DNA of 64,000 bases from BM003 sp963783695. Lineage in GTDB: Bacteria > Pseudomonadota > Gammaproteobacteria > Steroidobacterales > BM003. The stretch lies in the NCBI GenBank assembly GCA_963783695.1, contig CAWAOM010000001.1, positions 682,001 through 746,000 of the forward strand, given 5' to 3'. A program made the translations under genes and the position numbers. The notes under the pieces are model-generated. The model did not search any database. It was given only the letters and a program-made list of their open reading frames with translations, and was not told where the DNA came from. Below are positions 1 to 8,964 of the stretch, piece after piece. Each line of letters starts with the position of its first letter. The first letter of the stretch is position 1.

Positions 1-609
1 GGAAGCGCAATTGTGACCCATTGCAACACCGGGTCTCTGGCTACCGGCGGATTTGGGACGGCACTGTCGGTAATCCGGGCGGCATGGGAAGCAGGTCGCG
101 CCGGCAATATTTACGTGGACGAGACGCGGCCCTGGCTGCAGGGTTCGCGCCTGACTGCCTGGGAACTCTCGCGGTGCAATATACCGGCACGGCTGATCGT
201 CGATGGAGCAGCGGCGTCGGTGATGCGCGAGGCGGGACGCGGCTGGGCTATTGTCGGCGCTGACCGGATTGCCGCCAATGGTGATGTCGCCAACAAGATC
301 GGAACCTATGCCCTGGCGGTGCAGGCCCGCCACCACGGCTTCCGCTTCATGGTGGCGGCGCCCACTTCGACCGTGGACCCGGCCACTGCCTGTGGTGAGG
401 ATATTCCGATCGAGCAGCGTGACGGCGCTGAATTGACGGCGGGACAGGGCTGGCAGCTGTCGCCCGGTATCAGTGTCCATAACCCGGTTTTCGATGTAAC
501 CCCGGCCGATTTGATCGACTGTATCGTCACCGAGCAGGGCGTCCACCGTGCGCCATTTTCGGTCAGTCTGGGCGAGGCTTGCGAATCGGCTGCGGCCTCT
601 GCGGTTTAG
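1..609 (+). CDS. mtnA: S-methyl-5-thioribose-1-phosphate isomerase, C-terminal part (cut by window start)
   Basis: Reading frame 1 is open from the first base, so the N-terminal part lies outside the window. MtnA interconverts methylthioribose-1-phosphate and methylthioribulose-1-phosphate in cytoplasmic methionine salvage. The visible 202 residues carry the family hallmarks: the catalytic-Cys segment THCNTGSLATGGFGTAL at the very start and the catalytic-Asp segment GADRIAANGDVANKIGTY about 75 residues later, followed by the conserved PxSTxD and IPIEQR blocks. The frame ends at TAG 607-609. In Pseudomonas mtnA also lies directly upstream of gyrA, so the neighbourhood agrees. Identity is secure; only the truncation limits the call. 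Confidence 0.95.
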   Translation, partial: GSAIVTHCNTGSLATGGFGTALSVIRAAWEAGRAGNIYVDETRPWLQGSRLTAWELSRCNIPARLIVDGAAASVMREAGRGWAIVGADRIAANGDVANKIGTYALAVQARHHGFRFMVAAPTSTVDPATACGEDIPIEQRDGAELTAGQGWQLSPGISVHNPVFDVTPADLIDCIVTEQGVHRAPFSVSLGEACESAAASAV

Positions 610-610
610 C

Positions 611-645
611 CCCCGAATATGCTAGAATACAGAGCTTATTCGGGG
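611..645 (+). terminator. Hairpin after mtnA, possible terminator
   Basis: CCCCGAATATGC (611-622) pairs with GCTTATTCGGGG (634-645) with one mismatch around an 11-base loop, two bases after the mtnA stop, followed by TCTTT. The short T tract makes it a weak intrinsic terminator. The loop holds TAGAAT, which could instead be a -10 element for gyrA. Confidence 0.45.
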
Positions 646-721
646 TCTTTGATCCGCATCCAATATTTAATTCTTTCATGGTGTTGCAAGCGACTTTAAT
701 CGGCTTGCATCTGGGTAGCTT

Positions 722-3319
722 ATGGCCGAAATCGCGCGTGAAATCGTTGCTGTCAATTTAGAAGACGAAATGCGTCAGTCCTATCTCGATTACGCAATGA
801 GCGTGATCGTGGGGCGGGCGCTGCCAGACGTTCGTGACGGCTTGAAACCTGTCCACCGGCGTGTGCTTTTTGCGATGCGCGAACTCGGCAACGACTACAA
901 CAAGGCTTACAAGAAATCCGCACGCGTGGTTGGCGATGTGATTGGTAAATACCATCCCCATGGCGATACCGCGGTTTACGACACCATCGTACGGATGGCG
1001 CAACCATTTGCGTTGCGTTACATGCTGGTCGACGGTCAGGGAAATTTTGGCTCGGTCGATGGCGATGCCCCGGCGGCAATGCGATACACCGAAGTACGCA
1101 TGGCCAAGATTGCCCATGAACTGCTGTCGAACATCGAAAAAGAGACGGTTGATTTCGCCGAGAACTACGATGGTTCCGAGCACGAGCCGACGGTTCTGCC
1201 AACGCGAATACCAAACCTTCTGGTCAACGGCTCCGCCGGCATCGCGGTCGGCATGGCGACCAATATTCCGCCGCACAACCTCACCGAGGTCGTCAACGCG
1301 TGCATCGCGTTAATCGATGAACCGGATCTCACCACGGAAGATTTGATCGCAATTATCCCGGGCCCGGATTTTCCGACTGCCGCGTTTATCAACGGCGCCA
1401 GCGGCATTTACGAAGCCTACCGCACAGGTCGCGGCAAGATTTACATGCGCGCCCGAAGTCATGTGGAAGTACTGAATACCGCATCCGGGAAAGAAGCGCT
1501 CGTTGTCACTGAGCTTCCTTACCAGGTCAACAAAGCGCGGCTTCTCGAACGTATTGCCGAACTCGTGCGCGATCGCAAGATCGAGGGAATAACCGAGTTG
1601 CGCGACGAGTCGGACAAGGATGGCATGCGCGTTGTCATCGAGCTGCGCCGCGGCGAGGTTCCCGAAGTCGTACTGAACAATCTTTACCAGCACACGCCAT
1701 TGCAGAGCGTTTTTGGCATCAACATGGTGGCGCTGGTGGATGGTCGTCCGCGCCTGCTCAATCTGCGTGAAATGCTTGATGCGTTCCTGCGCCATCGTCG
1801 CGAAGTGGTTACGAGACGCACCATTTTTGATCTGCGCAAGGCACGTGAACGGGCCCATGTTCTGGAAGGGCAGGCAGTGGCGCTGGCCAATATCGATCCT
1901 GTTATTCAACTCATCAAGACGTCGCCATCACCGGCTGAAGCCAAAGAGGCACTGACCGCACGGGCGTGGGAGCCCGGTGTCGTGACAGACCTGCTGGCGC
2001 GTTCCGGAGCCGAGGCGACGCGGCCCGACGGCATAGATGACTCATACGGTCTGTCTGACGAGGGGTACCGCCTGTCGCCAGTGCAGGCACAGGCGATTCT
2101 GGATCTTCGCCTGCAACGGCTGACCGGTCTCGAACAAGATAAAATAGTAAATGAATACAAAGAACTATTAGAAGGTATTAAAGGTTTTATTGAGATCCTT
2201 GAAGATCCTGAAATCCTGTTGCGGGTGATTCGCGACGAGCTGATTGCGGTGCGTGACGAATATGGCGATGAGCGCCGCACCGAGATCATGATCGACCACA
2301 AGGGCCTCAGTCTCAAGGATCTGATTTCCGAGGAGGATGTGGTCGTTACGCTGTCGCGCGAGGGCTACGCAAAATCTCAGCGGGTGACTGACTATCAGGC
2401 GCAACGGCGGGGCGGGCGCGGGCGATCGGCGACCAAGGTGAAAGAGGCGGATTTTGTCGATCAGCTATGGGTGGTCAACACTCACGACACGCTGCTGTGT
2501 TTTTCCAGTCGCGGCAAGCTCTACTGGATGAAAGTCTACGAGTTGCCGCAGGCGGGACGCGGATCACGCGGTAAGCCAATCGTTAATTTGCTCGCGCTCG
2601 AGCCGGGAGAGCGCATAAATACCGTTCTGCCGATTCGCGAGTACGAAGACGACAAGTACATCTTGATGGCTACCAGCGCGGGTACCGTCAAGAAGACGGC
2701 GTTGTCCGCTTACTCGCGTCCGCGCAGCAACGGAATCATTGCGATCGACTTGCGCGATGACGACTTTCTTGTCGGTGCGACGATCACCGATGGCAATCGC
2801 GAAATCATGTTGTGCACCAGCGAGGGCAAGTCGATCCGCTTCCGCGAGTCCGATGTCAGGCCAATGGGTCGCACTGCTGCAGGCGTGCGCGGAATTCGCG
2901 TTGGCAAAGGGCACGAAGTCATTGCATTGCTCACGCTCGAAGGCGGAAGCATTCTTACTGCGACGGAGAACGGTTTCGGCAAACGAAGCAGCGTCGATGA
3001 ATTTCCGGTACAGGGACGTGGCGGACAGGGCGTGATTGCCATTCGCACTTCCGAGCGCAACGGCCGTATGGTCGGTGCGCTCCAGGTCAATGATGAACAC
3101 GAGGTAATGCTGATTACCAGCAATGGCACGCTGGTCCGAACTGCTGCCAGCGAGATTTCGGAAATGGGTCGTAGCACGCAGGGTGTGCGTCTTATTCGCC
3201 TTGACAGCGGCGATCACCTCGTTGGCATGCAGCGCATCGAGATGCTGGACGATGACGATGACGCAGATGCCGGTTCGGATGAGGACACTGAAGGCGACGG
3301 AAATTCCTTATCGACATGA
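722..3319 (+). CDS. gyrA: DNA gyrase subunit A
   Basis: An 865-residue GyrA, the breakage-reunion subunit of the A2B2 gyrase that introduces negative supercoils. Numbering matches E. coli through the quinolone-resistance region: HPHGDTAVYD places Thr at 83 and Asp at 87, and the catalytic Tyr falls at 122 in AAMRYTE. Thr83 instead of Ser is a normal variant in several gammaproteobacteria. The GyrA box QRRGGRG lies near residue 560 and starts the beta-pinwheel C-terminal domain used for DNA wrapping. The last 25 residues are acidic (DDDDDADAGSDEDTEGDG), as in other GyrA tails. The ATG at 722 gives the usual N-terminus. Bases 2140-2210, encoding a coiled-coil stretch, are noticeably AT-rich compared with the rest of the gene. 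Confidence 0.99.
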   Translation: MAEIAREIVAVNLEDEMRQSYLDYAMSVIVGRALPDVRDGLKPVHRRVLFAMRELGNDYNKAYKKSARVVGDVIGKYHPHGDTAVYDTIVRMAQPFALRYMLVDGQGNFGSVDGDAPAAMRYTEVRMAKIAHELLSNIEKETVDFAENYDGSEHEPTVLPTRIPNLLVNGSAGIAVGMATNIPPHNLTEVVNACIALIDEPDLTTEDLIAIIPGPDFPTAAFINGASGIYEAYRTGRGKIYMRARSHVEVLNTASGKEALVVTELPYQVNKARLLERIAELVRDRKIEGITELRDESDKDGMRVVIELRRGEVPEVVLNNLYQHTPLQSVFGINMVALVDGRPRLLNLREMLDAFLRHRREVVTRRTIFDLRKARERAHVLEGQAVALANIDPVIQLIKTSPSPAEAKEALTARAWEPGVVTDLLARSGAEATRPDGIDDSYGLSDEGYRLSPVQAQAILDLRLQRLTGLEQDKIVNEYKELLEGIKGFIEILEDPEILLRVIRDELIAVRDEYGDERRTEIMIDHKGLSLKDLISEEDVVVTLSREGYAKSQRVTDYQAQRRGGRGRSATKVKEADFVDQLWVVNTHDTLLCFSSRGKLYWMKVYELPQAGRGSRGKPIVNLLALEPGERINTVLPIREYEDDKYILMATSAGTVKKTALSAYSRPRSNGIIAIDLRDDDFLVGATITDGNREIMLCTSEGKSIRFRESDVRPMGRTAAGVRGIRVGKGHEVIALLTLEGGSILTATENGFGKRSSVDEFPVQGRGGQGVIAIRTSERNGRMVGALQVNDEHEVMLITSNGTLVRTAASEISEMGRSTQGVRLIRLDSGDHLVGMQRIEMLDDDDDADAGSDEDTEGDGNSLST

Positions 3320-3376
3320 GCTTTATTGCATTGCACAATCGCTGATCTTGTAACCGATCAGAGAGAGGCGCCAGTC

Positions 3377-4465
3377 ATGTCCCGAGTCTTTAATTTCAGT
3401 GCCGGTCCGGCAACTTTACCCGAACAGGTTCTGACGCGTGCGCGGGAGGAGATGCTCGACTGGGGCGGGGCGGGCATGTCGGTGATGGAAATAAGTCACC
3501 GCAGCAAGGCCTTTATCGCGGTCGCCGAGCAGGCCGAGACGGACCTGCGCGAACTCCTTAGCATCCCTGGTCATTACAAAGTCCTGTTTCTGCAAGGTGG
3601 AGCGACGCTGCAATTCTCCGCAGTAGCGCTCAATCTCGCGCAGCAAGACAGCGTTGTCGACTATGCGGTGACCGGGAGTTGGTCAAAAAAGGCGCTGACA
3701 GAGGCGCGCCGTTTTGCGACGGCCAATGCGGTCCTCAACATGCCCGAGTCCGATGCTCCGTGGGGCCCTGTACCGGCCATTGACGACTGGGCGCTATCGG
3801 ACAACGCGGCCTACCTGCACTATTGCGCGAACGAGACGATCGCCGGCATTGAATTTCCGTTCGTACCTGAAAACGGCGCGGTGCCGATTGTCAGTGATAT
3901 GTCATCGACCCTGCTGTCGCGGCCAATCGATGTCGAACGCTTCGGCATCATCTACGCAGGCGCGCAAAAAAATATCGGCCCTGCCGGACTGACCATCGTT
4001 ATCGTTCGCGAGGATTTGCTCGGCCGCGCCCGCGCTGGAACGCCGAATCTGCTTGATTACGACGTAATGGCAAAGAGCGGTTCGATGTCCAACACGCCGC
4101 CGACTTTCGCCTGGTACATGGCCGGACTGGTATTCGAATGGTTGAAGGATAGCGGCGGGCTCGAGGTCGCGGCCCGGCGCAATTCCGACAAGGCGGCCAA
4201 GCTTTATGCGGCCATAGACGACTCGGGGTTTTACGCCAACCCGGTTCATGCCGACTGCCGTTCATGGATGAACGTGCCGTTCACGCTCGCTGACAGTGCG
4301 CTGGATGCGACTTTTCTGACCGAGGCGGACAGCCGCGGGCTATGCAATCTGAAGGGGCATCGCTCGGTCGGGGGAATGCGCGCCAGTATCTACAATGCGA
4401 TGCCGGCGGCGGGGGTGGATGCACTGGTGGAATTTATGGCCGAGTTTGAAAAACGTCATGGCTGA
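3377..4465 (+). CDS. serC: Phosphoserine aminotransferase
   Basis: A 362-residue PLP enzyme, the length of E. coli SerC, converting 3-phosphohydroxypyruvate to phosphoserine (and serving pyridoxine synthesis in some bacteria). The N-terminus RVFNFSAGPATLPEQVL and the PLP lysine in AGAQKNIGPAGL (Lys198, the same number as in E. coli) identify it. The ATG at 3377 follows a GAGAGAGG ribosome-binding site at 3361; an in-frame ATG at 3326 would add 17 unconserved residues. It is followed 31 bp later by serA, so two consecutive steps of serine synthesis sit side by side in what looks like one operon with pheA and aroA. Confidence 0.97.
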   Translation: MSRVFNFSAGPATLPEQVLTRAREEMLDWGGAGMSVMEISHRSKAFIAVAEQAETDLRELLSIPGHYKVLFLQGGATLQFSAVALNLAQQDSVVDYAVTGSWSKKALTEARRFATANAVLNMPESDAPWGPVPAIDDWALSDNAAYLHYCANETIAGIEFPFVPENGAVPIVSDMSSTLLSRPIDVERFGIIYAGAQKNIGPAGLTIVIVREDLLGRARAGTPNLLDYDVMAKSGSMSNTPPTFAWYMAGLVFEWLKDSGGLEVAARRNSDKAAKLYAAIDDSGFYANPVHADCRSWMNVPFTLADSALDATFLTEADSRGLCNLKGHRSVGGMRASIYNAMPAAGVDALVEFMAEFEKRHG

Positions 4466-4496
4466 GCGGCTTTCATATTAAAAAAGGACTTTAGAA

Positions 4497-5663
4497 GTGA
4501 GCTATAAGATACTGACTCTTAATAATATTTCTGTAAAAGGCCTGCGTCGACTGCCACGGGATACTTTCGAGGTCGCATCGGAGATCGGTCACCCGGACGC
4601 GGTTCTTTTACGCTCCTACAACATGCATGACATGGAAATTCCTGCCACGGTCCAGGCGATCGGTCGAGCCGGCGCGGGGGTCAACAACATCCCCATTGAT
4701 GCAATGACGCAACGTGGCGTTCCGGTCTTCAATGCCCCGGGCGCCAATGCCAATGCAGTAAAAGAACTCGTAATTGCCGGCATGCTTCTCGCGGCGCGCA
4801 ATATTTGCCCCGCATGGCGCTATGTCCTGGATCTGGAGGCCGAAGGCGCGGCACTCAACAAACTGGTTGAAGCGGGCAAAAAGAAATTTGTCGGATTTGA
4901 ATTGCCTGCGCGCACGCTCGGGGTAGTCGGGCTCGGGGCGATAGGGGGCGAGGTTGCGAATGCTGCCCACGGGCTCGGTATGCGGGTTATCGGTTTCGAC
5001 CCGCAGCTCACCGTTGAGCGTGCCTGGCAGTTGTCATCGGGCATCGAGCAGGCGCGCAGCCTGGATGACCTGTTCAGCCGTGCTGACATGGTTTCGTTCC
5101 ATGTGCCGTTGAACGATGCAACGCGCAATCTCGCCAACGCGGAGCGTATCGGGTTGATGCCGGACGGTTCGGTGTTGCTGAATTTTGCCCGCGGCGGAAT
5201 CGTCGATGATGAAGCCGTCGCCGAAGCGCTGGCCAGCGACCGGCTTGCCGCTTATGTGACGGACTTTCCGGTTGCCGGTCTGAAAGATCATCCGCGGGTG
5301 GTTGCGTTGCCTCATCTCGGCGCATCGACCGGCGAGGCGGAGGAGAATTGCGCAATCATGGTGGCTGACAATGTTCGCGATTTTTTACAAAACGGCAACA
5401 TTCGCCACTCCGTCAATTTTCCGGAAGCGCAGATGCCGCGCGAGGGCGACAATCGACTGACAATTGCGAACATGAATGTGCCGAATATGGTTGGCCAGAT
5501 ATCGACCTGCCTGGCCGACGCGGATCTCAACATTCACGACATGCTGAACAAATCACGCGGCGATATTGCCTATACTCTGGTTGATCTTGACGGCTCGCTG
5601 ACGGACGAGACGATGCAACGAATTCGCAATATCGAAGGCGTGCTGTCAGCACGCGTTGTCTGA
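4497..5663 (+). CDS. serA: D-3-phosphoglycerate dehydrogenase, short form with ACT domain
   Basis: A 388-residue NAD-dependent dehydrogenase for the first committed step of serine synthesis (3-phosphoglycerate to 3-phosphohydroxypyruvate). The Rossmann motif GVVGLGAIGGEVA lies near residues 141-153; the substrate/catalytic segments are NFARGG and the His in LPHLGAST; the last ~65 residues (from MNVPNMVGQIS) form an ACT domain, a likely serine-feedback site. It is shorter than E. coli SerA (410). The start is GTG 4497, chosen because AAAAAGGA lies 9 bases upstream and the first codons match the family. Its place between serC and pheA is unusual: the Pseudomonas version of this operon has no serA here. 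Confidence 0.95.
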   Translation: MSYKILTLNNISVKGLRRLPRDTFEVASEIGHPDAVLLRSYNMHDMEIPATVQAIGRAGAGVNNIPIDAMTQRGVPVFNAPGANANAVKELVIAGMLLAARNICPAWRYVLDLEAEGAALNKLVEAGKKKFVGFELPARTLGVVGLGAIGGEVANAAHGLGMRVIGFDPQLTVERAWQLSSGIEQARSLDDLFSRADMVSFHVPLNDATRNLANAERIGLMPDGSVLLNFARGGIVDDEAVAEALASDRLAAYVTDFPVAGLKDHPRVVALPHLGASTGEAEENCAIMVADNVRDFLQNGNIRHSVNFPEAQMPREGDNRLTIANMNVPNMVGQISTCLADADLNIHDMLNKSRGDIAYTLVDLDGSLTDETMQRIRNIEGVLSARVV

Positions 5664-5671
5664 CCGGGATC

Positions 5672-6778
5672 ATGTCAGAGCAGAGCGACGGTCCGGCCTC
5701 CGATCTCGATTCGATTCGCGAACGCATCGATTCGCTCGATCAGCAGATTCAGTTGCTGATCAATGAACGGGCCGGTCTCGCCCGCGACGCCGGTATGAGC
5801 AAGACGCGCACCGGCAAGGTCTCCGATTATTACCGCCCCGAGCGCGAGGCGCATGTCCTGCAGTCAGTGATCGAGCGTAACAACGGGCCGTTGCGTGACG
5901 AAGAGATGCTGCGCCTGTTCCGCGAGATCATGTCGGCGTGCCTGGCGCAGCAGGAGCCACTCAAGGTCGCGTATCTAGGACCGGAAGGAACCTTCACCCA
6001 GACCGCGGTATTCAAACACTTTGGCCACTCGGTCAGGGCATTGCCGCTGGGGTCGATCGACGAAATATTTCAGGAAGTCGAATCGGCGTCGGCCGATCTC
6101 GGTGTCGTGCCTGTCGAGAACTCGACCGAGGGCACTGTCAACCATACCGTGGATCGCTTCATTTCATCGCCGTTGAAAATTTGTGGTGAGGTGGAACTGC
6201 GAATTCAACAACAATTGCTGGGTAAGATGCGAGGACTCGACGCTGTCGCTCGCATCGTCGCGCATCCGCAGTCGCTGGCGCAGTGCCGGGCGTGGCTGAC
6301 GGAATACCTGTCGGGTGTAGACCAGATCCCTGCAAGCAGTAATGCCGAGGGTGCACGGCGGGCGCGCGACGAGCAGGGTACGGCCTGCATTGCCGGCCAG
6401 GCCGCCGCCGATGTCTACGGGCTCAAGGTCATCGTCGATAACATCGAAGACCGTCCGGATAACACCACGCGCTTCCTGGTGATTGGGCGCGAATTGCTCG
6501 CGCCGAGTGGCGCTGACAAAACCTCGCTGCTGTTGTCGGCGCGCGATACCGACGCCCCGGGGGCGTTGTATGAATTACTGGCGCCGCTGGCGAAGCATGA
6601 AATCAGTATGACCCGGATCGAGTCGCGACCGTCGCGCCTGCGCAAATGGCACTACGTGTTTTTTGTCGATTTGCTGGGCCATGCCGAGGACAAAAAACTG
6701 AAGGCCGCGCTGGCGGAATTGCGTGATGCGGCATCGTTATTCCGTGTTCTCGGTTCATACCCCAAAGGCGTGGAGTAA
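5672..6778 (+). CDS. pheA: Chorismate mutase / prephenate dehydratase (P-protein)
   Basis: A 368-residue bifunctional enzyme that turns chorismate into prephenate and then phenylpyruvate for phenylalanine synthesis. Residues ~10-95 form an AroQ-type helical mutase (SIRERIDSLDQQIQLLINER, then YYRPEREAHVL); residues ~97-275 the prephenate dehydratase (VAYLGPEGTFTQTA, PVENSTEGTVNHTVD, DNTTRFLVIG); and ~285-368 an ACT regulatory domain with the phenylalanine-binding ESRPSRLRKWHYVFFVD. It begins 8 bp after the serA stop, so the two are probably co-transcribed. Length matches the proteobacterial P-protein. Confidence 0.97.
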   Translation: MSEQSDGPASDLDSIRERIDSLDQQIQLLINERAGLARDAGMSKTRTGKVSDYYRPEREAHVLQSVIERNNGPLRDEEMLRLFREIMSACLAQQEPLKVAYLGPEGTFTQTAVFKHFGHSVRALPLGSIDEIFQEVESASADLGVVPVENSTEGTVNHTVDRFISSPLKICGEVELRIQQQLLGKMRGLDAVARIVAHPQSLAQCRAWLTEYLSGVDQIPASSNAEGARRARDEQGTACIAGQAAADVYGLKVIVDNIEDRPDNTTRFLVIGRELLAPSGADKTSLLLSARDTDAPGALYELLAPLAKHEISMTRIESRPSRLRKWHYVFFVDLLGHAEDKKLKAALAELRDAASLFRVLGSYPKGVE

Positions 6779-6821
6779 CCGGGAGTCGACTACGGTCGCC
6801 CCGAACGAGCGAGTCTTTCAC

Positions 6822-8129
6822 ATGTCTGTTGCCAACTGCTACAGGATCGAGCCCGGCGGGGATTGTGCCGGCACTTTCGTCGTGCCGGGTGACAAGTCGA
6901 TCAGTCATCGTGCCCTGATGCTGGGCGCCATTGCCGATGGGGCGACCGAAATTCGCGGGCTCCTGGCAGGAGAGGATTGCCTTGCTACCGCCGCTGCACT
7001 GCATCGCCTGGGCGTTGCGATTGAGCAACGCAATGATGGCGCATGGGTCGTACAGGGTGTCGGTCTGCATGGGCTCAGGGCCGCGGACGGTCCGCTCGAT
7101 CTGGGTAATTCGGGTACCGCTATGCGGTTATTGAGCGGGCTTCTCGCCGCGCAGACTTTCGATTCGACCCTGATTGGCGACCAATCGCTGATGCGCCGGC
7201 CAATGACACGTGTCGCGCGCCCGCTAAACGAGATGGGTGCGGCGATCGAGACCGAAGATGGCTGTCCGCCATTGCGTATCGGCGGCGGTCGCGAACTCGC
7301 CGCGATCGACTATGCGATGCCGGTAGCCAGCGCCCAGGTCAAATCGGCGATCATGCTTGCGGCACTGTATGCGCAAGGAATGACGGCGGTAACCGAGCCC
7401 GGCGTCAGTCGCGATCATACTGAGCGGATGATGGCCGCTTTTGGCGTTGATGTCCGAGTCGAGGGCAGGCGTGTGTGCGTTGTCCCGCCAGCCCGGTTGC
7501 AGGCTCTCGACATCGAAGTGCCCGGCGACTTTTCCTCCGCGGCGTTCTTTATCGTCGGTGCATGCATTGGCGCAACCGGCCCCGTTTGTCTGCGTAACGT
7601 AGGGGTGAATCCCACGCGAACCGGTGTGCTTGGAATTCTCGCGGCAATGGGCGCGCAAATCAGGGTTGAGGCAAAGTCGCGGGCTGGGGCGGAACCGGTC
7701 GCGGACATTCATATTGAAAGGAGCGAGCTGAACGGGATTACCGTGCCGCCGGCGCTGGTGCCGAACGCGATCGATGAATTCCCGGTCCTTTGCATTGCGG
7801 CCGCAGCGGCAAGCGGTACTACCGTGATTACCGGGGCCGCCGAGTTGCGAGTCAAGGAAAGCGATCGGATCGCGGCAATGGCAAAAGGGCTGTCGGCGCT
7901 CGGAATTGGATGCGAAGAGCGGCCGGATGGCATGCAGATTCGCGGTGGGCAAATCGATGGCGGTGAGGTGGACAGCTACGGCGATCACCGCATCGCCATG
8001 GCCTTTGCGGTCGCCGGTCGCATTGCGCGCGGAGCAGTGACGATTCGTAACACCAGAAATGTAGCGACCTCATTTCCAGGTTTTGTTGCAGAGATGCAGC
8101 GGTTTGGCGCGCGCATTGAGGAGATCTGA
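6822..8129 (+). CDS. aroA: 3-phosphoshikimate 1-carboxyvinyltransferase (EPSP synthase), class II
   Basis: A 435-residue enzyme that joins phosphoenolpyruvate to shikimate-3-phosphate in the shikimate pathway. All four motifs I know as marking class II EPSP synthases are present: GDKS, SAQVK, RDHTE and NPTR. The glyphosate-loop residue is Gly (LGNSGTAMR), not the Ala of the CP4-type enzyme, so intrinsic tolerance cannot be assumed. ATG 6822 is preferred; an in-frame ATG at 6723 would overlap pheA by more than 50 bp and add unconserved residues. In Pseudomonas the aroA domain is fused behind tyrA (prephenate dehydrogenase) at this position; here tyrA is absent and only the EPSPS part remains. 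Confidence 0.96.
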   Translation: MSVANCYRIEPGGDCAGTFVVPGDKSISHRALMLGAIADGATEIRGLLAGEDCLATAAALHRLGVAIEQRNDGAWVVQGVGLHGLRAADGPLDLGNSGTAMRLLSGLLAAQTFDSTLIGDQSLMRRPMTRVARPLNEMGAAIETEDGCPPLRIGGGRELAAIDYAMPVASAQVKSAIMLAALYAQGMTAVTEPGVSRDHTERMMAAFGVDVRVEGRRVCVVPPARLQALDIEVPGDFSSAAFFIVGACIGATGPVCLRNVGVNPTRTGVLGILAAMGAQIRVEAKSRAGAEPVADIHIERSELNGITVPPALVPNAIDEFPVLCIAAAAASGTTVITGAAELRVKESDRIAAMAKGLSALGIGCEERPDGMQIRGGQIDGGEVDSYGDHRIAMAFAVAGRIARGAVTIRNTRNVATSFPGFVAEMQRFGARIEEI

Positions 8130-8133
8130 ACCT

Positions 8134-8835
8134 ATGACCTCAGGCACCGGGCATAGCGATGTCGTGGCGATCGATGGTCCAAGCGGGTCGGGCAAGGGAA
8201 CCGTCGCGCGGCGGCTTGCGGGCGAACTCGGCTGGCACCTGCTTGACAGCGGCGCACTGTATCGCCTCACCGCACTGGCGGCTATTCGCGACGGAGTCGA
8301 ACTGGACGATATCGCGGGTTTGAGGGCAATCGCAGCAGGGCTCGACGCAAGATTCGGCGAGGCGGCGAATGGCGATGAGCGGATACTATTGCGCGGTGAG
8401 GATGTAACCACGGATATCCGTAGCGAGCGTTGCGGTGAGTTTGCTTCCCGGGTGGCCCAGTACCCGGAGGTTCGTAAGGCATTGGTTGGGCTGCAAAAAA
8501 GTTATCGGAAGGCACCGGGACTGGTGGCCGACGGGCGCGATATGGGGACGGTGATTTTCCCCGATGCCGGGACCAAAGTGTTCCTCACGGCGTCGCCCGA
8601 GGAGCGTGCCCGACGACGCCATAAGCAGTTGAAAGAAAAGGGAATCAATGCTAACCTTGCGCGCCTTTCGGTTGACATATCTGAGCGGGACAGGCGCGAT
8701 GCAACGCGCGCCGTCGCCCCGCTGAGGCCCGCCGCCGATGCGGTTGAGGTAGACACAACGGGGATGTCGATCGACGAAGTGGTCGCATTGGTGGTCGAGC
8801 TGGTTCGCGGCCGACTGTCCCAACCACAGATTTAG
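8134..8835 (+). CDS. cmk: Cytidylate kinase
   Basis: A 233-residue P-loop kinase that phosphorylates CMP/dCMP. The N-terminus VVAIDGPSGSGKGTVARRLA contains the Walker A motif; YRLTALAA, RDMGTVIFPDA and the lid region with ERARRRHKQL follow the Cmk pattern. ATG 8134 lies 10 bases after a GAGGAGA site that overlaps the end of aroA, and matches E. coli Cmk length (227). aroA-cmk-rpsA is a conserved gammaproteobacterial order. A strong intrinsic terminator follows immediately. Confidence 0.97.
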   Translation: MTSGTGHSDVVAIDGPSGSGKGTVARRLAGELGWHLLDSGALYRLTALAAIRDGVELDDIAGLRAIAAGLDARFGEAANGDERILLRGEDVTTDIRSERCGEFASRVAQYPEVRKALVGLQKSYRKAPGLVADGRDMGTVIFPDAGTKVFLTASPEERARRRHKQLKEKGINANLARLSVDISERDRRDATRAVAPLRPAADAVEVDTTGMSIDEVVALVVELVRGRLSQPQI

Positions 8836-8837
8836 TT

Positions 8838-8870
8838 GCGGGTTCCCGAACAGGGAATCCGCTTTTGTTG
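8838..8870 (+). terminator. Rho-independent terminator between cmk and rpsA
   Basis: GCGGGTTCCC (8838-8847) pairs over 10 bp, with one G-U pair, with GGGAATCCGC (8853-8862) around a GAACA loop, followed by TTTTGTTG. It separates the aroA-cmk transcript from rpsA, suggesting rpsA has its own promoter in 8871-8950. Confidence 0.8.
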
Positions 8871-8964
8871 GCTCCATAAGGATTTGGGGCTTTTTTTGAT
8901 GGACCGTCGTGTGCAGGAAGCCGGACGGAATGTTTAAGGGGATTTTCCCCCGGGATTAATTCAC

